Assembly: GCA_963576565.1 (NCBI GenBank)
Contig: OY755047.1
Span: 20,095,171 to 20,159,170 of the forward strand
Source: Aspidapion aeneum
Taxonomy: Eukaryota > Arthropoda > Insecta > Coleoptera > Brentidae
Length of the DNA stretch: 64,000 bases
Direction of reading: 5' to 3'
Position 1 is the stretch's first letter; each line of letters begins with the position of its first letter. A model generated the notes under the pieces. It searched no databases, was not told where the DNA came from, and saw nothing but the letters and a program-made list of their open reading frames with translations. Of this stretch, positions 58,651 through 64,000 are shown one piece after another. The translations under genes and the position numbers were made by a program.

Positions 58651-59803
58651 CATTGGCGTAGCTAGGGAGGGGCCAGGGGGGCCTGCCCCCCCCCCCCCCC
58701 CCCTGAAGTCCCTCAGGCCCCCCCTAAGATATTTTAGGCCTCCCCTACCGACTACTAGTAAAAGAACATGACGCTGAAAATACTATTATTCTTCGGGAAA
58801 TATTCAAATAAAATAGGTGCATTAAAATTTAAAATCATTCAGATAATCTTTACATTTCAGGAAAAAGCCCTTGCCTTGCGGAATTAGGCTTTTTCTCTTT
58901 AAATTATCGGTAACTTTTCTGCACTTATGCAATTTCCCGAAAATATTTTTTAAATTTAAACATAATTATGCATATTGAATATTTCATACATATTGGCGAC
59001 ATCTTGTAAAATATTATAGAAGTGTAAGTTGAATTTCGCATTTAATAAAGACAGCGACCTTTGCCCCTCTGTTTCCGAAATCGGGTTGTAGATGTCGTAA
59101 GGTTATAAAAGACCTTTTTCTAAAATAAATATAATTATCTTTTTAGTTTTTTTGAGGTTAGCGTTTAGTGTCTTATGAAAATTTCCCGATTTTGGTGACA
59201 ATTTCATAACCATTTTCATATTAAGTTTTCCCACGTCGTTAAATGGAATAAATTCGTCGAGCAATACCGGGAAATTTTTAATATTAAAGAATTGTATTTT
59301 TCGATTAAATCAAACTGTTGGTCATGATTCTATCAAACAACATATAGCAGAAAACACCTATCCAAACCTCTACCAACTTTTTAAAGTTGCGAGTATTCTT
59401 CCAATTTTAAGTGCAACTTGCGAGAGGTCTTTCTCTGCCATGAGGAGAGCTTTTAATTGGCTTAGAACAACTATGACTCAAGAGAGACACTCAGGTTTGT
59501 CATTGTTATTCATAGAAAAAGATGTTGAGGTCGACTTAGACAGTGTGGTAGACGCTTTCAGTCAGCGACGTAGAAAACTTTCTTTGTAGAATTGCTGAAT
59601 CACATACTTCCTGTATATACATATAAATAAGTTGGTAAATGTATTATTAAATTTGTTATATTAAAATATTAGAACATTTAATGCGCGTATTTTTTTTATT
59701 CATTGCACACTTTGCACGACTCTTTAAAACCTATGTTTGCTTTTTGTTCAAGATAGACCGGGGCCACGGCCCCCCCTGAAAAGCAAGGCTAGCTACGCCA
59801 ATG
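58651..59803 (+). mobile_element. 1153-bp hAT element with 8-bp TSD and transposase remnant
   Basis: 13-bp TIRs CATTGGCGTAGCT and complement, TSD AATGAGAC at 58643-58650 and 59804-59811, C and G runs inside each end, and a hAT dimerisation domain before the right end. Confidence 0.95.
59285..59589 (+). pseudogene. hAT transposase C-terminal dimerisation domain
   Basis: Open without a start Met to the stop at 59587-59589. Reads NTYPNLYQLFKVASILPILS, ATCERSFSAMRRAFNWLRTT and GLSLLFIEKDVEVDLDSVVD. ATCERSFS is the hallmark of the hAT dimerisation domain, close to zinc-finger MYM-like hAT proteins. The catalytic DDE part is not visible, so the element is an internal deletion derivative. Confidence 0.9.
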
Positions 59804-60253
59804 AATGAGACAATCCTATATTTTCGTGGTGGTTTTTCACTGGTATTGGATTTTCGGTTATTCTCTAGTTGTTTTCGGAACTTTTTAATACACAACACAG
59901 AACAGGCTTTTGACAGATAAATAATAAAGGATAAAAAAATTAATGTGAATAAAAATTAGGTCTGCAAAAGGTAAAAATTGGAATTCTAAATATCACGCGA
60001 CACCTGTCGTAATGTCACACTAATAAAGGATAACGCTAGCTAATGGAGTGCCTGCAAAACATCCCTATTAGGGAAGTTTGCACTCTTTTCTGTTTTAGGA
60101 AGGTACATATTTCACACTCTATTGATTTTTATTTTCAACTCTAAAGAGAAAAACGGTTAACAGTCTTATAGTAAAAAAATAATGTTTTGACAAGCATATT
60201 TTCCTCGCCAGAGAAGATAATAGAGATTTATTGCAATATGGTTAGGCAGTAAT

Positions 60254-60500
60254 AGTGCCGGGCACTGTTCTGACACTTTTCCATTGAAAACTGACAGTTT
60301 ATCTTTCAAAATTGACATACCAAAGTCGATTTTCTAAATCCAGTTTATTTTCCATTAATAGTGGCGGCACTATTAATTCCGGCTCTTATAATAAACAAAG
60401 GCTTTATTTTGAAAGAAGACAGCAGCGGCGTAGCGTGCCCGAAAAGGCGGGGCGACTTCTTCTTCTTATAATACGAAACTGTCAGAATAGTGCCCGGCAC
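60254..60500. mobile_element. MITE with GTGCCGGGCACT ends, carrying a nested hAT-MITE end
   Basis: GTGCCGGGCACTGTTCTGACA at left and its near complement at right. Inside, at about 60424-60460, sits the end AGCGGCGTAGCGTGCCCGAA of the 56974-57436 family. Confidence 0.8.
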
Positions 60501-60604
60501 AATTAGTGTCTGGCTTTATTGCAATAAGTTCCTAATACTTTCGTCTCTATCTTCGTTTATTTTGACAGAGGAAATTCGGGTTAATATCTTCTGGTCGTAA
60601 AAAA

Positions 60605-61242
60605 AAACTCTGCCAATATATGGGCCCCTAAGCTCACACTAGGTACTATAGTTATAGTTTATGTGTGAGCTAATATAACTAAATACTCTGCCAATATATG
60701 GGCCCCTAAGCTCACACTAGGTACTATAGTTATAGTGTACGTGTGAGCTAATATAACTAAAAACTGAAATATATTTTATTTAACTCCAGACTAAATTACC
60801 TTTTGTTTGATACCACACAAGCCATGTTTTGACTTAAACTCAAATTTTTGAAATCTACCCCCACCCTTAAAAAAAACAAAAAACTAAAATGTATTTTGTT
60901 AAACTCCGGACTCAATTACCTTTCGTTTGATATCACACACGCCATATTTTCACTTAAACTCTAATTTTTAAAATATACCCCCACCCTTTTTTTTAAATAA
61001 ATTAAAATGTATTTTGTTTAACTGCAGACTCAATTACCTTTCGTTTGATATCACACACGCCATATTTTCACATAAACTCTAATTTTTGAAATCAACCCCC
61101 ACCCTTTTATTTGGTTTGTGCTCGGTGGATTTTGTTCATTTTTAAATGGGACCATCTCGGCCCAAAACCCAGCCTAGGTACCAAATTTCATTAAAATCGG
61201 CCAAGCGGTTTTTGAGTTATGCGCGTTGGTCGTTACAGACAT

Positions 61243-61273
<31 letters not shown>

Positions 61274-61438
61274 TACAGACAGACAGACAGACAGACAGAC
61301 GGCGCAACAAAAAAGTTTCAAAATCATCTGAAACGCAAAGATATATAAAAATTTTTGAAATCGGAGCAACTTTTTTTTTCTCGAAAAAATTAGGATCACC
61401 AAAGCTCACACTACTATAGTATAGTATATGTGTGAGCT
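60605..61438. repeat. long dispersed repeat with (CAGA)n, copy 1
   Basis: Starts with GGGCCCCTAAGCTCACACTA, contains internal repeats of about 110 bp (GTTTGATA(C/T)CACACA(A/C)GCCAT), then AAAATCGGCCAAGCGG and a CAGA microsatellite (about 61239-61300), and ends with an AGCTCACAC...GTGTGAGCT hairpin (61403-61438). The first hairpin is duplicated here (60632-60672 and 60710-60751). Confidence 0.9.
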
Positions 61439-62065
61439 AAAACTGAAATATATATAAATTACCTTTTGTTTGATACCACACAAGCCATGTTTCGACTCGA
61501 AACTCAAATTTTTAAAATTTACCCCCACCCTTAAAAAAAGCAAAAACTAAAATGTTATTTGTTAAACTCCGGACTCAATTACCTTTCGTTTGATATCACA
61601 CACGCCATATTTTCACTTAAACTCTAATTTTTGAAATATACCCCCACCCTTTTTCTAAAATAAATTAAAATGTATTTTGTTTAACTCTAGAGTCAATTAC
61701 TTTTCGTTTGATATAACACACGCCATATTTTCACACAAACTCTAATTTTTTTAATCTACCCCCACCCTTTTATTTGGTTTGTGTTCGGTGGATTTTCTTC
61801 ATTTTTAAATGGGACCGTCTCGACCCAAGATCCAGCCTAGGTACCAAATTTAATTAAAATCGGCCAAGCGGTTTTTGAGTTATGCGCGTTGGTCGTTACA
61901 GACAGACATACAGACAGACAGACAGACGGCGCAACAAAAAAGTTTCAAAATCATCTGAAACGCAAAGATATATAAAAATTTTTGAAATCGGAGCAACTTT
62001 TTTTTTCTCGAAAAAATTAGGATCACCATAGCTCACACTACTATAGTATAGTATATGTGTGAGCT
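61439..62065. repeat. long dispersed repeat with (CAGA)n, copy 2
   Basis: Same internal order as copy 1, starting in the GAAATATAT region right after the hairpin of copy 1 and ending with its own hairpin at 62031-62065. The CAGA tract is shorter (about 61903-61928). Confidence 0.9.
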
Positions 62066-63294
62066 AAATAGCGTATATAACTTGTGTGAAAAATGCCGCT
62101 TTCTTCACTCGTTATATAATATACTCGTATATTAAAGAATTGAATACAGTACTAAACAGGTTATTAAAGTAGAAAGAGGATTTTTTTTCAATGTTATATT
62201 TCTTTAAAAGACAAAAATATTACAATAAACTATATGTATAATAAAAGTGCTTAAGTCTCTTAAACTAAATAAAATATACAAAAATTTCTCGTTTCTCTTC
62301 TTTAAAAAAAAATCGTTAGAAACCTTTCTTTTAAAACTATATTCTAGGTATATTTCGCAAAGTCCTTTGCAGCGTAATAAAATTTAAAAATTTATAATAA
62401 AAATTTACAGAACATTGTACACTCAATACAAATATTATTTTTCCTAATCCTAATCACCTGTAGGTAAACATTGGGGAGGTATTTTTTTGTGTTTTGTTTT
62501 TTTTCTTGTTTAGGACACATCATTCTTAACTTTTAGTTTTTTACAAACAACAAAGAGAAAGACTTAAATTAATTGTTTTATAAATTCATTTTCACTGGAC
62601 AATTAGATATACTGGGTTTGTGCCATAAATTTAGAAAAATATTTTTTGTTAAAAATATTGTGTGTTTAATAAAATCAGGGTTGATTGATTTTAAGTTTTT
62701 ATTTTGTAACCAAAAAATTACTTTCCTAAATTTTTTGCAATTACTTAAGGAACACCCAGTAGGTAGAACACTTTATTTGGAGTTTATACTTGGACCACCA
62801 AGTAGATCTAAAGATTTGTGACTTGGACGTTTTAACATTTGGGAATTTAAAAAAAATCTAAAATATTTGGACATCTATGATATCGGTTTTGTAAATATAT
62901 GTGCGTTAAGGTTTGAATTCTTTTAGATTTTTAAAAATGTAAGAAAATTGTTCCCTTAGTTGACTTTAACAAAATATAAATTATATCATGTGTGTACAAC
63001 TTTATCTCTCAGTTAACTCATTTATGTGTATAGACCAGGATGAAAAATGATCAAGTAGTCATAGGATCCTATAAAGCTTATCACACACATATATGGTTAT
63101 GTCGTTTAACAAATTAGTTGTACAGTCCGTATCTATTTTATAATAAAGTACCCTTCTTAAGCGTTGTATTTTTTTAAAACATTTTTAAATTCCTTTTGCT
63201 ATCATTTTCAATTTTTTTGTATATATATCTAAAAATTTAACTGAAAAAAAAATGCTGCTAAGTTATTTGTGCAGTCATATCGCTACATGAGAAA
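62066..63294. other. AT-rich spacer between repeats
   Basis: No element ends recognised. A plus-strand frame at 62573-62821 ends LLKEHPVGRTLYLEFILGPP; it might be a coding relic, but I cannot assign it. Confidence 0.4.
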
Positions 63295-64000
63295 ATACTC
63301 TGCCAATATATGGGCCCCTAAGCTCACACTAGGTACTATAGTTATGTGAGCTAATATAACTAAAAACTGAAATATATTTTATTCAACTCCTCACTAAATT
63401 ACCTTTTGTTTGATACCACACAAGCCATGTTTTGAGTTAAACTCAAATTTTTGAAATCCACCCCCACCCTTAAAAAAAACAAAAACTAAAATGTATTTTG
63501 TTGAACTCCGGACTTAATTACCTTTCGTTTGATATCACACACGCCATATTTTCACTTAAACTCTAATTTTTGAAATATACCCTCATCCTTTTTTTTAAAT
63601 AAATTAAAACGTATTTTGTTTAACTACAGACTCAATTACCTTTCGTTTGATATCACACACGCCATATTTTCACATAAACTCTAATTTTTGAAATCTATCC
63701 CCACCCTTTTATTTGGTTTGTGTTCGGTGGATTTTGTTCATTTTTAAATGGGACCATCTCGACACAAGACCCAGCCCAGGCACCAAATTTCATTAAAATC
63801 GGCCAAGCGGTTTTTGAGTTATGCGCGTTGGTCGTTACAGACAGACATACAGACAGACAGACAGACAGACGGCGCAACAAAAAAGTTTCAAAATCATCTG
63901 AAACGCAAAGATATATAAAAATTTTTGAAATCGGAGCAACTTTTTTTTTCTCGAAAAAATTAGGATCACCATAGCTCACACTACTATAGTATAGTATATG
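63295..64000. repeat. long dispersed repeat with (CAGA)n, copy 3 (cut by window edge)
   Basis: Begins CTCTGCCAATATATGGGCCC as copy 1. The first hairpin is shortened (63321-63354). CAGA tract at about 63838-63870. The terminal hairpin is cut off at 64000. Confidence 0.9.

Noticed and set aside
61146..61419. Frames with TDRQTDRQTD repeats
   Set aside because: Pure translations of the (CAGA)n microsatellite inside the dispersed repeat.
60605..62065. CRISPR-like array from the regular repeats
   Set aside because: The repeat units are about 110 bp or more, diverged and lack unique spacers; this is a eukaryotic interspersed repeat.

Overview
This is insect genomic DNA, AT-rich, intron-rich and full of transposons. 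The species cannot be read from the sequence; a beetle or another insect with a large genome would fit. Two host genes are present, both on the minus strand, and almost everything else is transposon-derived.

(1) Positions 34-34416 hold the 5' part of an unc80 homologue. UNC80 is the very large scaffold subunit of the NALCN/narrow abdomen sodium-leak channel complex. I traced 42 coding exons by hand. Every splice phase agrees, giving 7017 nt (2339 codons) of unbroken frame. The remaining C-terminal exons lie beyond the left edge. The introns carry a nearly intact BEL/Pao LTR retrotransposon (26338-33364), an internally deleted mariner (12.9-13.8 kb), several LINE fragments, a tRNA-like inverted pair (18.9-19.2 kb) and a MITE with a 61-bp terminal inverted repeat (TIR) and a phased TTCGA array (24574-24930).

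(2) Positions 41426-50253 hold a complete nine-exon carboxypeptidase Q (M28 family, secreted or lysosomal) gene of 486 codons plus stop. A second copy of its terminal exon sits 1.56 kb downstream (39867-40017), inside a tandem duplication of about 1.5 kb. One intron is GC-AG. A LINE 3' end stops right at another exon's splice donor.

(3) Positions 34.4-38.8 kb, between the two genes, are a nest of foldback and inverted-repeat elements plus LINE debris.

(4) Positions 50.3-64 kb, upstream of the carboxypeptidase gene, are repeats: a decayed LINE, a P-element/THAP9-like transposase relic, a 77-bp-arm hairpin, hAT-type elements with exact 8-bp target duplications, and three long dispersed repeats with (CAGA)n tracts, each bounded by short AGCTCACAC hairpins.

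No operon, CRISPR or prokaryotic system is present. The most unusual items are the young BEL copy disrupted just after its YVDD box, the duplicated terminal carboxypeptidase exon, the phased-TTCGA MITE, the four hAT-type insertions with perfect 8-bp TSDs, and the hairpin-bounded repeats at the right edge.
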